A stretch of 64,000 nucleotides of DNA from contig CATQJD010000122.1 in the NCBI GenBank assembly GCA_958298945.1, forward strand, positions 136,501-200,500, read 5' to 3'. Source of the DNA: Atherix ibis. Lineage: Eukaryota; Arthropoda; Insecta; Diptera; Athericidae. Both the position numbers and the translations under genes were made by a program. Under the pieces are notes generated by a model. That model saw only the letters and a list, made by a program, of their open reading frames with translations. It made no database searches and was not told the origin of the DNA. Of this stretch, positions 1-11,220 are shown piece by piece (position 1 is the stretch's first letter; each line of letters opens with the position of its first letter).

Positions 1-834
1 CTGAAAATAATTTTGTTTTTACATATCCAAACAATTTGTTTTTAACTTTAGAATATAGTATGTATAACTGACTGAATGATTTATTACTAGATATATACTT
101 CAAATCTAAATACCATTAAAAGGGAATTTATTCTATTTAATTTCACATACTAACATATAAGTATGTACGTACCATGGAATATGATAACATATGTATTTTT
201 TCGGTTTGATTTTACAAGTTCGATATGATAAATATTGCCTTTAAGTAATAACTTTAAAGAAAAAAATTTCACACCATTTTTTCTATATATTGATCAGTAT
301 TAATATCTCGAATTCAATGAGTAAATTTGTACTCTTCAAGAAATTATTGCCGGGTTATATTTTTGTTGTTTATCACCCTTTATAAAAATACCAGCTTCTC
401 AAATTTTTAACTATATTCTGGAGCATAGGAGCATCGATAAGTACTTTTTATTATGTATAGGATATTATTATGTGTTTAGATAATAAAATATTTTTTTAAA
501 TACCAAGGATTTTTGAACTATTTTTCAGTATAAAATTTTCAAACTAATAACTACCTTATTTTTAACTTTTACAATTCCAAGAAATGCAGTATTATTATTA
601 GAGGCGCTTACAAGGCAGCTTTCTCTAAACACCCAAATTTATTTATCTGCAAAAAGATTAGCAAGCCATAAAGCTCAGCCTGAATCAAAGTTGAGCAGTG
701 AATTAATAAAAAAGAATGAATTTCTTGTCAAGACCGTAGATAATTCTCCAAGAAATATAACCCTTAGCACACATCAGAGGCCACTTTTACACAGAAGTTA
801 TATTTAGAAATAGAATTTTGGGAAGCAATTGCAT
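1..834. other. AT-rich stretch without a recognisable gene
   Basis: I see no coding frame, RNA gene or clear repeat. The last ~230 bases run into the gypsy-type fragment that follows and may be its decayed upstream part, but no motif there is clear enough to call. Confidence 0.5.
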
Positions 835-1765
835 TGGTACCATATATTATGGGATACGTCGCCTATTCCAAATTTAAAGATGATAAAAGGAACAAGTTTA
901 TGGTACTAGTAGAAAGCCAGCCAAAATCCATATTTGTTTTGATACTAAGAAAGTTAAAGCTCTGATAAAGAAGGATATGTACCCATTATCGTTAATAGGT
1001 CGATCATAGAGGCATTTATCTTCAGCCAAATTTATTACCATCCTAGAATAAGCCTCTCAAGAATAGATGGCTTTTACTATACAAGAGCAATCACTATACC
1101 AATATGAAGTCATACTTTTCGAACTATGCAATGCTGCACATACACGATTCCATTTAATGAATATAGTTATATCATATGACGTAAGAGATAGCGTCCTAGT
1201 CTAAATTTACGATTTATTAATTTTGTCTAAAGATTTCAATCTTCACTTTATACTACAATGTATAAATGCATCAGTAAATATTTGAGAAAGGCTAGGTATG
1301 CTCAACGTATGAAAAAGTAAATTCTACCTTCGATAAATAAGATAATTCAGCTTCATTATTAGAGAAAAAGAATTAAGCCAGATCCTATATATATACATTC
1401 CATAGTGAATTATCCCCCTCCCAAATCAATTCGCTAAGTATAAAGATTTATAAGAATGGCTGGATTATATAGGAGATTTATTCCTAATTTTGTGGCTATC
1501 TTCAGAAAATTAAAAATTAAATGACAAAAGTAGTCCGAATTTTCTAAGCCTTTCATTACCAAGTGCGACGCGATATATATGCTCTTATAGAAATACTCTA
1601 AATAGAATTGTTAGAGTATTTCTATAAGAGGACAAAGAGGGAAATAAGCGGCCCATAGCATATATATCGGAAAAACTAAACTCTACTCAACATAATTATT
1701 CTATTATTGCAGATATTTTTAGAATAGAAAAATTTACACCTTATGTGGAATTAATGCCTTATATA
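835..1765 (+). mobile_element. Decayed Ty3/gypsy pol fragment (reverse transcriptase and RNase H)
   Basis: Reading across frameshifts and stops, the plus strand gives a gypsy-type RT: a KKDMYPLSLI segment near 970-995, then AFTIQEQSLYQYEV followed by ELCNAAHT near 1065-1140 (family form PFGLCNAA). Past the palm come the RNase H approach MAGLYRRFIPNF near 1455-1495 and RPIAYISEKLNSTQHNYSI near 1650-1700. This domain order is that of a Ty3/gypsy polyprotein that would copy element RNA into DNA. Every frame is interrupted, so nothing functional remains. No LTR or protease is visible beside it. A 20-bp perfect inverted repeat has been introduced inside the RNase H part. Confidence 0.8.
1582..1630. 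repeat. Perfect 20-bp inverted repeat with 9-bp spacer
   Basis: The left arm (1582-1601, ctcttatagaaatactctaa) is the exact reverse complement of 1611-1630. It lies inside the gypsy RNase H remnant, where a related element would have ordinary coding sequence, so one arm is probably a local inverted copy made after insertion. Confidence 0.85.
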
Positions 1766-2342
1766 TAAAGGAATGTCTTATTTATATTGACAAAATTAAT
1801 GTTTAATATACTATTAAAGAATAGAAAAAATAATAAACACAGGGAAACAAAATATTGTAATAATTGTTTAGTAAAAAAAAATTATAAAATTTTGCAATAG
1901 AATTGATGGCGTCAACTTGGGATTCTTTTGTGATTTCACCTGAAAGTTCTTTATGTTTCTTATATTATTAAATTTACAAAATTGACATTTAAAAAATTAT
2001 TGAAGAATTAGAAATAATAAATCTACTTTCTCACTCGGACGATGATTGTATTAAGAAGTTTTTTTTTAAGTTTCCGAATTACTTTAAGTCGTCAATTATT
2101 AATCGATCTTACAAGTATAGTAAGGTTTATTTTTAGATAATTGTTTGTCACTTACGGCAGTTAGACCTCAAAATATAGGTTAGTGTATCAGTGTACTAGA
2201 ACAAAATATTATCTGTAATTCAGAGCATCATAATGGACTTTATGCAACCAGATTCTACCCTTGCCACTAACAACCCCGCTAACGAGAAAAAAATTACGAA
2301 ATTAATAAGAGTTACGTACTTATTGCAGATTCACGATATAAA
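1766..2342. other. AT-rich stretch, nothing recognised
   Basis: I could not identify coding sequence, RNA genes or a dispersed repeat here. The flank towards the gypsy fragment may include its decayed integrase, but no motif supports that. Confidence 0.4.
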
Positions 2343-2372
2343 TTAACAACTTATAATAATAACAACAATATC

Positions 2373-2409
<37 letters not shown>

Positions 2410-2446
2410 GTAACAATAATAACATTAATAAAAATAACAACATTTT
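2343..2446. repeat. AAT/AAC trinucleotide microsatellite
   Basis: About 100 bases of AAT repeats interrupted by AAC, ATC and AGT variants, with an uninterrupted AAT core near 2375-2408. It is a simple sequence repeat without coding context. Confidence 0.9.
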
Positions 2447-2604
2447 GTAATAAAAGATCTGCAACTGTGCCGATCAACTAGATTATCAATTGCCGCTCCA
2501 TTCATTTCAAAATTTCTGATAATCTGCGCTACTTAATTATTTCTACATACCCAAATGTTAAAATTTAGGAGAACAGTGTTTACCCTTTTTAAATCGACTT
2601 TGCA

Positions 2605-3060
2605 TTGAAAAACATTACCTCAGACATTATCAATATCAATGAGAACTATATTGGTGATCTTCTACTAATTATCAAAACTAAAATTATAGCAACTAAATTT
2701 CTTTATCTTAAGCTTATTAATATTGATGGTATCAAATTTCTATTTAGCTTTCATCTTTTACTGACTAAAAGTTGGAATGGGAAATTCGTATCAGAAAATG
2801 ATTGTAATACGAATACAATATTGTTGACGCAAGAAAGATTTTTTTCTCCAGAAGTGAGATTATTTTGTTTACCGTTATTAAAGTACATAAAGTAATAATA
2901 TTTATATAAACAAATACTACGCAAATCTTCTAAAATGCCATAAGTGCCACCTTCTGGGTCATACCCTGAAACATGGCAGAGCATCGCAGGTATATTTCAA
3001 TGTGGACTTCAACCGCATCCTGACGAGCCATATTCTCGTATCTACTGCATGAACTGTAAG
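2605..3060 (+). mobile_element. Remnant of a non-LTR retrotransposon gag (zinc-knuckle region)
   Basis: Around 2933-2975 the plus strand reads KCHKCHLLGHTLKH, the start of a CCHC-type zinc knuckle (C-x2-C-x4-H). After a frameshift a second Cys-rich block follows, CGLQPHPDEPYS then YCMNC at 3005-3055. Paired Cys knuckles of this kind end the ORF1 (gag-like, RNA-binding) protein of Jockey/I-type LINEs. The open stretch upstream (2605-2895) could be the preceding ORF1 domain but is not diagnostic. There is no matching endonuclease or RT downstream, so this is an isolated fragment. Confidence 0.45.
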
Positions 3061-3735
3061 TACATTTTGCATATGTCAGATAATAGAAACTAATTTATAC
3101 AATGTAAAAAAAAAATACTAAAAGTTATAATACAGAATAATTGCACAATGGCTAAAGCCATCGCAATATACCACTCCCGAAAAAGTCATATATGATACAA
3201 GAAAAACTATTTTTGTGGAAGCTCTGCGCATGATATCTCGTACGTCTTTTGCCAAACCGAAAGCTTCAAGAGCCTTTATTATTTCACAGTTTAAACCATC
3301 GACTAATAAACTTAATATTGAAATGCTTTCTTTCATCAACCTTTCCTATAAATCACCTTTGCTTCTTTTAAAATTAATTACTTTAGAAATATTAATAAGA
3401 AAGAATTAAACGTCTGTAAAGCCCCATATATATAATGATACCAGTATATTATCGAATGAAGTCGCATTATCTATGACAACTAAAGAATCGATTGCTATAG
3501 AAATAATATAGAGTATGATGTCAACACAAAGCTTAGGCAACCCAAGCCAGGCTCAAAATCTGATAAAGATACATTATAATAGTTGCTCAACTGCAACCTT
3601 AGTTTCGAACAAGAAGAAATCTATTTGCTATTTGCTTGTCTTTTTTGTAGTAAAATTTTACTCCAGATTATTCTTTTACCCTGTTCTATATTTTTTACTG
3701 GTATATTTTAATTCGCTTACACTGATCATAGTAAT

Positions 3736-3808
3736 CAACCATCGGTTAGTCTCACCTGATTACTTTCACGAAAAATCATAGTAATCAGGTCAGACTAACC
3801 GATGGTTG
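3736..3808. repeat. 29-bp inverted repeat flanked by a 13-bp direct repeat
   Basis: 3736-3764 and 3780-3808 are reverse complements with a single mismatch over 29 bases and a 15-base spacer. The motif atcatagtaatca occurs at 3725-3737 and again at 3775-3787, so the left arm sits between two direct repeats, as if inserted by a template switch or short-patch repair. Confidence 0.85.
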
Positions 3809-4070
3809 CTTCATTCTTATATGGAATATATACAGTTTTCTTAATAACATTGAAGGCTTGACCCTTCTTTTACAAACTTACTATTCCAGAATAGTTGCCT
3901 TACAAAAAATTATGCTTTTCCAATCCTATAAATAAAATACCTAATATTGTTACAGTTTTTTTTCTATAACAAATCATCAAACAACAAAAGCGGAGGTACA
4001 TATTTCCTCATTCACTTGTCTTAGCCATTCTTATAACAATAAATACCTATCTGTAGATAAATATCCCAAT

Positions 4071-4196
4071 TTATATGTTGATTATTATCTGTCATTTTCA
4101 TCTGCTTGATATGGTTAGCGAATTAATATAACAATAATATAAATTCGCTAATCAGACCAAGCAGATGAAAATGACAGATAATGATCAACATATAAA
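4071..4196. repeat. ~58-bp imperfect inverted repeat with a very short loop
   Basis: 4071-4129 pairs with 4138-4196 with only about six mismatches, two of which would be G:U pairs in RNA. The central loop is under 10 bases. The longest uninterrupted paired block contains gcagatgaaaatgacagata on the right arm. The fold resembles a microRNA precursor or a recent local inverted duplication; the sequence alone cannot separate the two. No flanking element was recognised. Confidence 0.8.
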
Positions 4197-5613
4197 ATGA
4201 GATATATACACATATATCCTATAACTACCATTCTTGGCGATTGTAATCTATACAGTCATTTTTGTAGTTTACCGAGAGCATGTAAGTATAGAAAAATCTT
4301 TGAGAAATGGTTCAACTCTTTTATCTATATTCTTCTTGACTTAATCTTCATTCCTAAATGGAGATGTTTTTTTTCTTGTAAGAAATTGATCATTTACCTA
4401 TTCTATTGTAGTACGAGTAGAAGCAAGCATTGCACATGTTAATATTATACCATTTTATCGTTCTATCAAATTATATTTATGGCAGATCATTCACCAAAGC
4501 GGAGAATGATCCACCATCTGTGTAATTTGCTAACTAAGAAGCATGAACTTGATCTGTATTTTAAGGCTTGCAGCTGTTATATATATAACATTTTTCGTCG
4601 TTGTTACGAGCAAGTAATTGGTCTGATATATATAAGCTAATGCAGCACTACAACGTGACAAAGATTTATCATGGAAAAAATTTTCACATTGCACATTTTT
4701 TTTGGAATTAAGGCTTAGAACTACTAGAATCGAAAAAGTAGTGAGACAAGCCAAGTGTGGAGCTTGGAACAATTTTAACCCTCGTTCAATAATTTTGGAA
4801 CTTGCAAGTGCATTGAGTGCCATAGAGGGAATCTATTCTTTGCAGGCAATCTCTCACCGATACTGACCTTTCTATTTGGTTTAAAAATTTAAAAAATTAT
4901 TGATACGTTTACTTTTCAAATTGCTTGAGAGTAGCAGCTACTAAAGCAACAACTAACTCAAACAACTTTACATTAATTTTTAATTTATTAAATTATTCTG
5001 TAAAAAATCTTAAATAAAATGTTAGGCCGGATTTTTGTTAACAAGATGAAGCCCAATCAACATGCCGCTAGGTCAGGCAGAGCGACTCTGATTATACCTT
5101 TAGAATGACAACATTCCATATGTTACATAATTGCTATAAATGCACACTTTGTGTTGTCCTTTAATAATTCGATTAAGGAAAGGCATATTACATAATTTGT
5201 CATAAGTTTTTTTATAATTGAACGACAAAAGCATAGCACAAATTGACTAAATTAATGCTATTCAAAGGATAGTTAATATTTTGGTCAGTAGTAAGTATAA
5301 GGTCAAATAAAGTGAGGTCTCATGAATAAAACGGTGCTCTAGTCCCTAAATTTAAGAATCAGAATTTCAATAGTAGAGTTAAGGCGTATCGAAGTAGTGA
5401 CTCACCGTTGAATCAGACTATTTAGTAAGGCATATCAGGTCTCTCATTAGACTCAATCCTAAATGAAACCAGCCAAAAACTCATCTTTCTGCTCCTTCAA
5501 ATAGCCAGAATCGGTATTATTTGTGATAATTTTTGCTTCGGTAATAACCCTAAATAATTTAGTAAAAATTATTATTGGCTACTCCTTATTTGAAAAGACA
5601 TTCATCCTCCTTA

Positions 5614-6430
5614 TCTATATATATAAAAATGAGTGTCCGTTTTTGTGTGAGGCTTATAGACTCGAAAACTATGCATTAAATCATACTGAACCATTATAAC
5701 AATTTGTTCATTGAGTCTTGAGAATGGTTTCTATATAGATAGACACCCCTCCGGTAGGTGGTGGTAGCTGTATATGCCAATTTTCAAACACTTTCCCCAA
5801 GCTGTATTAGATTGGGGAAAGTTTCCTACTGTGCAGTAGTTGTAGCTGTCATCATCTACGGTACTTCGAACGAACGAGTAGATTGTCGCAGTATTTTCGC
5901 ATACTATTTAGGGTGGGGAAATTTTAGTTCCCGAACTGGAAATAGATGGCTAAGCGGGTTCGTTGGTTATGTTGAAGCGTCAAATTTTTGTTTTTATTGT
6001 TTATGTTTGCGTAAAATCAGTTTTTATTGTATATGCGAGCATAAACTCAGTATTGTTGTTGACTATTTTGAGGTTATATTTTACAGCTCTCAGTAAATTG
6101 TCCATTTTATTGAGAATATACTGCGAACTACTGCACAGTAGCAAAATTGGTCCAATCGAATACAGCTAAACACAGAATTGTAAGTATTAGTAGAACTGTT
6201 TGTATTCCAATTTTTCAACAATAATGCATCATATTTTGCATTTCGATTTTTAGTGCACACTGTTTGGGAACACCAAAGTAATTTTGAGGTTGGTTATCAT
6301 TTCAAGAACGGCAATCGGTTAGCAAAAAAACTCAAAAGAGGTAAAATTGTTCATTTGTAGAGAATTTATGAATCCTAATGTTTAATGATTGATTCTTATT
6401 TATATTTCAACATAGACAAAAATTGAAAAG
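5614..6430 (+). other. Helitron 5' untranslated region
   Basis: About 800 bases between the 5' TC terminus and the first plausible Rep-helicase start. It holds repeated GGGGAAAGTTT/ACTGCACAGTAG-type segments (near 5815-5845 and 6120-6140), probably parts of its leader or origin. A 112-codon frame here (5758-6096) begins with GTG and has no recognisable domain, so I treat it as non-coding. Confidence 0.6.
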
Positions 6431-7522
6431 ATGCCGCCAAAACCACAAAACATAAGTCGAAATACACGAAAGAATCAACAGAACAGAGTTCTAATAATGA
6501 AAGTCGAGAAATAATGAACGTCGAGAACAACGTGAACAACGTAATGAAATGAACAGATTACGAAGAACACAGTCACGTCCTCATGAAAAGGAAGAACAAA
6601 ATGCGTTACGAATTGAATTAAAACGATTAAGAATCAGAACTTCGCGAGCAGCAAACAATTCACAACTACAAAATATGAATGAACGAACACAACGACAAGT
6701 AAGTCGTACACGTCAATTTGCAACTTTGAATCGATTGGCTTTCGAATACAATGCACGTCTCGATCTCGAGGAAAATCCAGCCATCAGTATTGGAACCATG
6801 GACAAAGTTTGTACGCATTGTAATGCATTGAAATTTAAAAATGAAACGCCAGGAATGTGTTGTTGTAGCGGAAAGGTTCAATTACTAGAATTACATCCAC
6901 CACCGGAATTATTATTATCATTACTTTCTGGAGAAACAAAAGAATCAAAATATTTTTTGACCAATATTCGCAAATACAATACATGTTTTCAAATAACATC
7001 ATTCGGTGCTACCAATATCATCAGAGATAATTACATGCCAACATTCAAAATCAAAGGTCAAATTTATCATCGTGCTGGCTCTCTTCTACTACTATCAGAT
7101 GCAGATCATAAATTTCTTCAAATTTATTTTATGGGAAATTCGGATGAAGAAGTGAATCAGCGCAGTGCAATCAGTAGTGTAACCAAACGAAACATCATTG
7201 AATCATTGCAAGGAATGTTTCACCAGCACAACTGCAATTGATCGCATGTCTTCGGATGATTTTAAAATAGTAATTAGAGCGGACAAAAGACCAACTGAGG
7301 AGCACGAAAGACGATACAATGCACCAACAATTGAGGAAGTTGCAATTGTTATTGTTGGAGAAGAGTTTGAATCCCGTGACATTATTTTGCATCGGAGAAA
7401 TGACAGCATTCAACGTGTATCAGAAACACATCGATCATATGATGCATTGCAGTATCCAGTAATATTTTGTCGTGGAGAAGATCGTTATCACTTTAACATC
7501 AAACTCAGAGATACAATTACAC

Positions 7523-7588
7523 GTAAATTAAATTAATCGTTAACAAAAATCAAACCCATGTCTCATAGATAATTTATTTATTTTATAG
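7523..7588 (+). other. 66-bp GT-AG intron inside the Helitron gene
   Basis: The frame runs out at LRDTIT, and after GTAAATTAAATT...TTTATTTTATAG it resumes with AEMDEKLSAIKYYSYRLMIRQ. Removing 7523-7588 joins codons in phase (C|AT) and restores the usual Helitron protein order (RD...YSYRLMIR). The donor is gtaaat, the acceptor ttttatag, and the upstream bases are AT-rich as in small insect introns. The in-frame stops seen when reading through are explained by the intron. Confidence 0.75.
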
Positions 7589-8666
7589 ATGCGGAAATGG
7601 ACGAAAAATTGAGCGCGATAAAATACTATTCATACAGATTGATGATTCGACAGTACATGGACAACCATATATTGAAATGCCAGCAATTATTTCAACAATA
7701 CATTGTCGATATGTATGCAAAAATTAATACGTAACGACTGCTTTTCATTCGACTGAATCAAACAACTCTGCGTTCAGAAGAGTATATTCATTTACGTGAT
7801 GCCGTAATCAATGATTGCAATGTCAATGAAATTGGAAGAATGGTCATTTTACCAGCAACATTTACAGGCAGTTCACGTCATATGCACGAATACGTACAAG
7901 ATGCAATGACATTTGTTCGCTCATATGGTCATGATTTTACTGCACGAGTGTTCAAACAAAAATTGAAATCTCTCATGGATTTTCTTACTAAACATCGGCC
8001 AAATGAACTACGATTGGATGTCGTTCATGTATCGGAAATTTACGGAGCGGTTCGTTGTTGGATGTACTCAATCGAATGGCAAAAACGAGGACTACCACAC
8101 GCGCATATTTTGGTTTGGTTAATTGATAAACTAACTCCTGATTTAATCGACCAAGTGATCTCAGCAGAAATACCCGATTCAGAAGACGATCCGATATTAT
8201 TCGAAGTGGTTACCAATAATATGATTCATGGCCCATGTGGTGTTTTGAATCCAATTAACCATGTATGGTTGATGGGAAATGTTCAAAACGATATCCAAGA
8301 GATTTGATTCGGGAAACAATAACCGCTAATGATGGATATCCACAATATCGTAGTCGATCAACTGAAGATAATGGTAAATCCATTATTATGACAGCTAGAA
8401 ATAACGAAATTGAAGTCGATAATCATTGGATTGTACCATACTCTCCAATACTCTCGAAAACATATAAAGCTCATATCAATGTGGAGTATTGCAATTCGGT
8501 CAAATCTATCAAATACATTTGCAAGTATGTCAACAAAGGAAGCGATATAGCTGTTTTTGGAGTAGTAGAAGAAAATGGAGACATCGATGAAATCAAACAA
8601 TATCAAACGGGACAATCGTAGTTCATTTGGCCGTACATCTAGAAAATGGACAACGTGTTTACTTTA

Positions 8667-8695
8667 CAAGGGTCGTTCAATTAGTCCTTAGAAAA
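8667..8695 (+). repeat. Mariner 5' terminal inverted repeat
   Basis: Matches the reverse complement of 9927-9955 at 27 of 29 positions. It is the transposase binding and cleavage end and directly follows the duplicated TA. Confidence 0.93.
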
Positions 8696-8843
8696 TCCAA
8701 GAAATTGCACTCGTAGTGTCGGTAAAGATTTTTTTTGTAAATACTATTAATGACAGGAAATCTGTCAAAATTTCAGCTCGATCCATAGCGTAGGTCAATT
8801 TCTATCGTCGATTAAAGTTAACGATATTTATTTGTGCATAACA

Positions 8844-9893
8844 ATGGAAAAAAGCGAGTTTAGGGCTGTCATCAAACATCTCCATTTGAAAGGCTTAAGC
8901 CCGAAAGAAATCAAAGCCGAGTTGGATGCAGTTCATGGCACATCTGCACCTGTGTTTGCGACGGTTTACAATTGGGTGAATGAATTTAAACGTGGCCGTT
9001 CATCCACAAAAGATTAACATCGTTCAGGACGCCCAGTTGAGGTGTCTACTCCTGAAATCATCGACAAAATCCACGATCTGATTTTGAACGATCGGCGAAT
9101 TAAAGTGCGCGAATTAGTTGAGGCCACGGGTATATCACAAGGTACAGTCGCTTCAATTTTGCATGAAAAATTGTCTGTGAAAAAAATGTCGGCAAGATGG
9201 GTGCCGTGTTTGCTCTCAGAGGAGAATAAGCGCAATCGTGTGGTGGACCCTGAGGCTATGTTGGCACTCTTTCATCGCAATCCTGCCGAATTCCTTCGTC
9301 AATATGTCACTGTGGACGAAACCTGGATACACTACTACACTCCAGAAACGAAGAGACAGTCATCACAGTGGATTTTCAAGGGTGAACGGGCTCCGAAGAA
9401 GGCAAAAACTGTGCCATCGGCCGGCAAGGTGATGGCCACGGTCTTTTGGGATTCGCAGGGCATCATTTTTATTGACTACTTGGAAAAAGGAAAAACAATA
9501 ACAGGAGCGTATTACGCGTCGTTATTGCAACGGTTGAGCGACGAAATCAAAGAGAAACGCCCCCATCTAAAGAAGAAAAAAATCCTCTTGCATCAGGACA
9601 ATGCGCGTGTGTACACCTGCGCTGTTTCAATGGCCAAAATATTAGAATTGAGAATGGAATTGTTGCAGCATCCCGCTTATTCACCAGATTTGGCCCCGAG
9701 TGATTATTTTCTTTTCCCCAATCTGAAGAAATGGCTTGGCGGACGACGGTTCACTTTCAACGAGGACGTCATTGCTCAAACGGATGAGTATTTTGCAGAA
9801 CTTCCGAAATCCTATTTTTTGGACGGGATAAAAATTTTGGAAAAACGGTTGGAAAAGTGTATAGAGCTAAAAGGAGATTATGTTGGAATATAA
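8844..9893 (+). pseudogene. Mariner transposase (DD34D), one nonsense codon
   Basis: Cut-and-paste transposase of about 349 residues, the normal mariner length. I chose ATG at 8844 (MEKSEFRAVIKHL) because it matches the usual mariner N-terminus. The N-terminal helix-turn-helix region (residues 1-110) is followed by WVPCLLSEENK and the catalytic core: first Asp in VTVDETWIHYY, second in HQDNARVYTC, third in SPDLAPSDYFLF, with exactly 34 residues between the second and third. The stop TAA at 9015-9017 (RSSTKD*HRSGRP) replaces what is normally an acidic codon, a one-base change. The second-Asp motif also departs from the usual DNAP-H form (DNAR-Y), so activity is doubtful even apart from the stop. 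Sequence is closest to irritans-like mariners by my reading. Confidence 0.93.
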
Positions 9894-9926
9894 AATTTTT
9901 TTAAAAAAAACAGTTTTTTTCCATCT

Positions 9927-9955
9927 TTTTCTAAGGACTTATTGAACGACCCTCG
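9927..9955 (-). repeat. Mariner 3' terminal inverted repeat
   Basis: Partner of the 5' repeat, followed directly by TA at 9956-9957. The short A/T run just inside it (9894-9920) follows the transposase stop. Confidence 0.93.
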
Positions 9956-10875
9956 TACAATGGAAAATGTCCGAGCCCAGGCAGCACAACCACCATCAAC
10001 AACATTAGCTGCATTTTTTTACTTTCAATTACTTGAAAATGATGCACATTGGGAAACGTTCCTTATTGATGCATCAATAACATCATCACCTCATCAAATA
10101 CATACATTGTTCGCAATCATATTAACTACATGTTTCCCCTCAAATGTGAAAGATCTATGGGAGAAACATAAAGACTTCATGAGTGAGGATATATTACATC
10201 GATTACGTGCAGCAAGTGGAAACAACGAAATGCAATTCACTCCTGAAATCTTCAATGAAGCGTTGATTTCGCTCGAGGTCCAATGTTTGGCAATCGTAAA
10301 TAAACCACTTATACAATTAGGAATGGTGGCACCATATCGATCAGCAAATTATATTTTTGATCGTGATTTGCGACGAGAACAAGGCTATGATACGGGAGTG
10401 CCCATCATTCTTCTCCGAAATATTAATCCACCGCGTCTTTGCAATGGGACTAGACTTACGGTGAAAAAGTTGATGAATAATGTGATTGAAGCAACAATTT
10501 TGAATGGAAAATTGAAAGGAGAAGATGTATTGTTGCCAAGAATACCAATGATACGAACTGATATGCCATTTGAATTTAAGCGCTTACAGTTTCCCATTCG
10601 ACTCGCTTTCGCAATGACCATCAACAAAGCGCAAGGACAATCGTTAGAAGTTTGTAGATTAAATCTAGAAAATCCTTGCTTCTCACATGGCCAACTATAT
10701 GTAGCATGTTCAAAAGTTGAAAAACCATCTGATTTGTTTGTTTATGCACCAAATGGAACAACGAAAAATATTGTATATCCAAAAGCGTTGGAGTAATAAT
10801 TTGAATAAACAATTATTTTATATTTACTAATGGCATAACCCAAAAAAACATGTTTTAATTTTAATTGAATAAGGC

Positions 10876-10903
10876 CGAGCAACGCCGGGCAACGGGTAGC
10901 TAG
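10876..10903 (+). repeat. Helitron 3' terminus (GC-rich, CTAG end)
   Basis: An abrupt GC-rich block in AT-rich DNA, ending in CTAG then T. A short palindromic potential (ccg...cgg) sits about 10 bases from the end, as expected of the Helitron termination hairpin. An AATAAA-like signal for the Rep-helicase transcript lies upstream near 10803. Confidence 0.85.
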
Positions 10904-11220
10904 TCTCTAAAAATTTCAATATTACATACGTACCCTTATATTCTCTCTCTCTCCACTCTCTAACTTCTCCTCAAAATAGGGATTAGATGCCTTGGTTGGG
11001 AGCGCTGTTGAGAATATGTACGTCTCTACATAAGTGTAAGGAGACATTTACCAATCCGTCTATCTATGGACAACTTTCTTTCGAACAGTTAGACTAGATC
11101 GCAGAATCTGTAGCTCTTTTCACGGACACATTGAAATTTTTGTCATTAGCTTATTTTTTTGCTTGTTGCTTGGTGCAAAGTACAAAGTGCAATGTTCAAA
11201 GTTACAGCCCAATATGCTTA
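10904..11220. other. Intergenic flank of the Helitron
   Basis: Contains a short CT-rich run (ctctctctccactctc near 10942-10960) and no recognised gene. The stretch 11000-11060 has a mixed composition that could be an old LTR piece, but I cannot show it. Confidence 0.4.

Larger units (their letters stand above)
3061..5613. other. AT-rich intergenic stretch with two large hairpins
   Basis: Apart from the inverted repeats at 3736-3808 and 4071-4196 I find no recognised gene. Several 60-100 residue open frames on both strands (for example 4530-4823 minus) show no family motif and have the composition of chance ORFs in AT-rich DNA. Confidence 0.5.
8667..9955 (+). mobile_element. Complete mariner element with TIRs and TA target duplication
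   Basis: A 1,289-bp unit with 29-bp terminal inverted repeats (8667-8695 and 9927-9955, two mismatches, outer bases c[a/g]agggtcgttcaat) and a duplicated TA at 8665-8666 and 9956-9957. It interrupts the Helitron Rep-helicase codons for RVYFT/MENV; removing it with one TA restores the reading frame exactly. It encodes one transposase with a single internal stop. A cut-off copy of the same family end lies at 45321-45432. Confidence 0.95.
6431..10796 (+). pseudogene. Helitron Rep-helicase, decayed
   Basis: The protein would nick and unwind DNA for rolling-circle transposition. Segments in order: basic N-terminus (start near 6431, frameshift before 6549); N-terminal domain with the Cys cluster CTHCNALKF...GMCCCSGKV (about 6810-6880); frameshift near 7200; GT-AG intron at 7523-7588; stop TAA at 7732; Helitron_like_N/Rep domain with HUH motif PHAHI (HAH at 8098-8106) and tyrosines of YICKYVNKG near 8517-8540; frameshift near 8255; mariner at 8667-9955; helicase C-terminus 9960-10796 with MTINKAQGQS and GQLYVACSK (helicase motifs V-VI). 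Compared with the family, the first Rep motif (around 7926), a segment near 8615, a stretch near 10027 and nearly the whole ATPase core (near 10385, including Walker A) are missing. It cannot be active. Confidence 0.9.
5614..10903 (+). mobile_element. Helitron with both termini, internally deleted
   Basis: The left end is TC followed by TATATATATAAAAATGAG, preceded by A (5613). The right end is GC-rich, gccgggcaacgggtagCTAG, ending at 10903 and followed by T (10904). TC at the 5' end, CTRR at the 3' end and insertion between A and T without target duplication are the hallmarks of Helitrons, which move by rolling-circle replication using a Rep-helicase. The 5,290-bp copy contains one decayed Rep-helicase gene and a 1,289-bp mariner. 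Without the mariner it is about 4 kb, short for an autonomous element because of internal deletions, so it depends on another copy for mobility. Confidence 0.92.

Noticed and set aside
5758..6096. 112-codon open frame in the Helitron leader
   Set aside because: It begins with GTG, overlaps the Helitron 5' end region and has no motif or homologue that I recognise.
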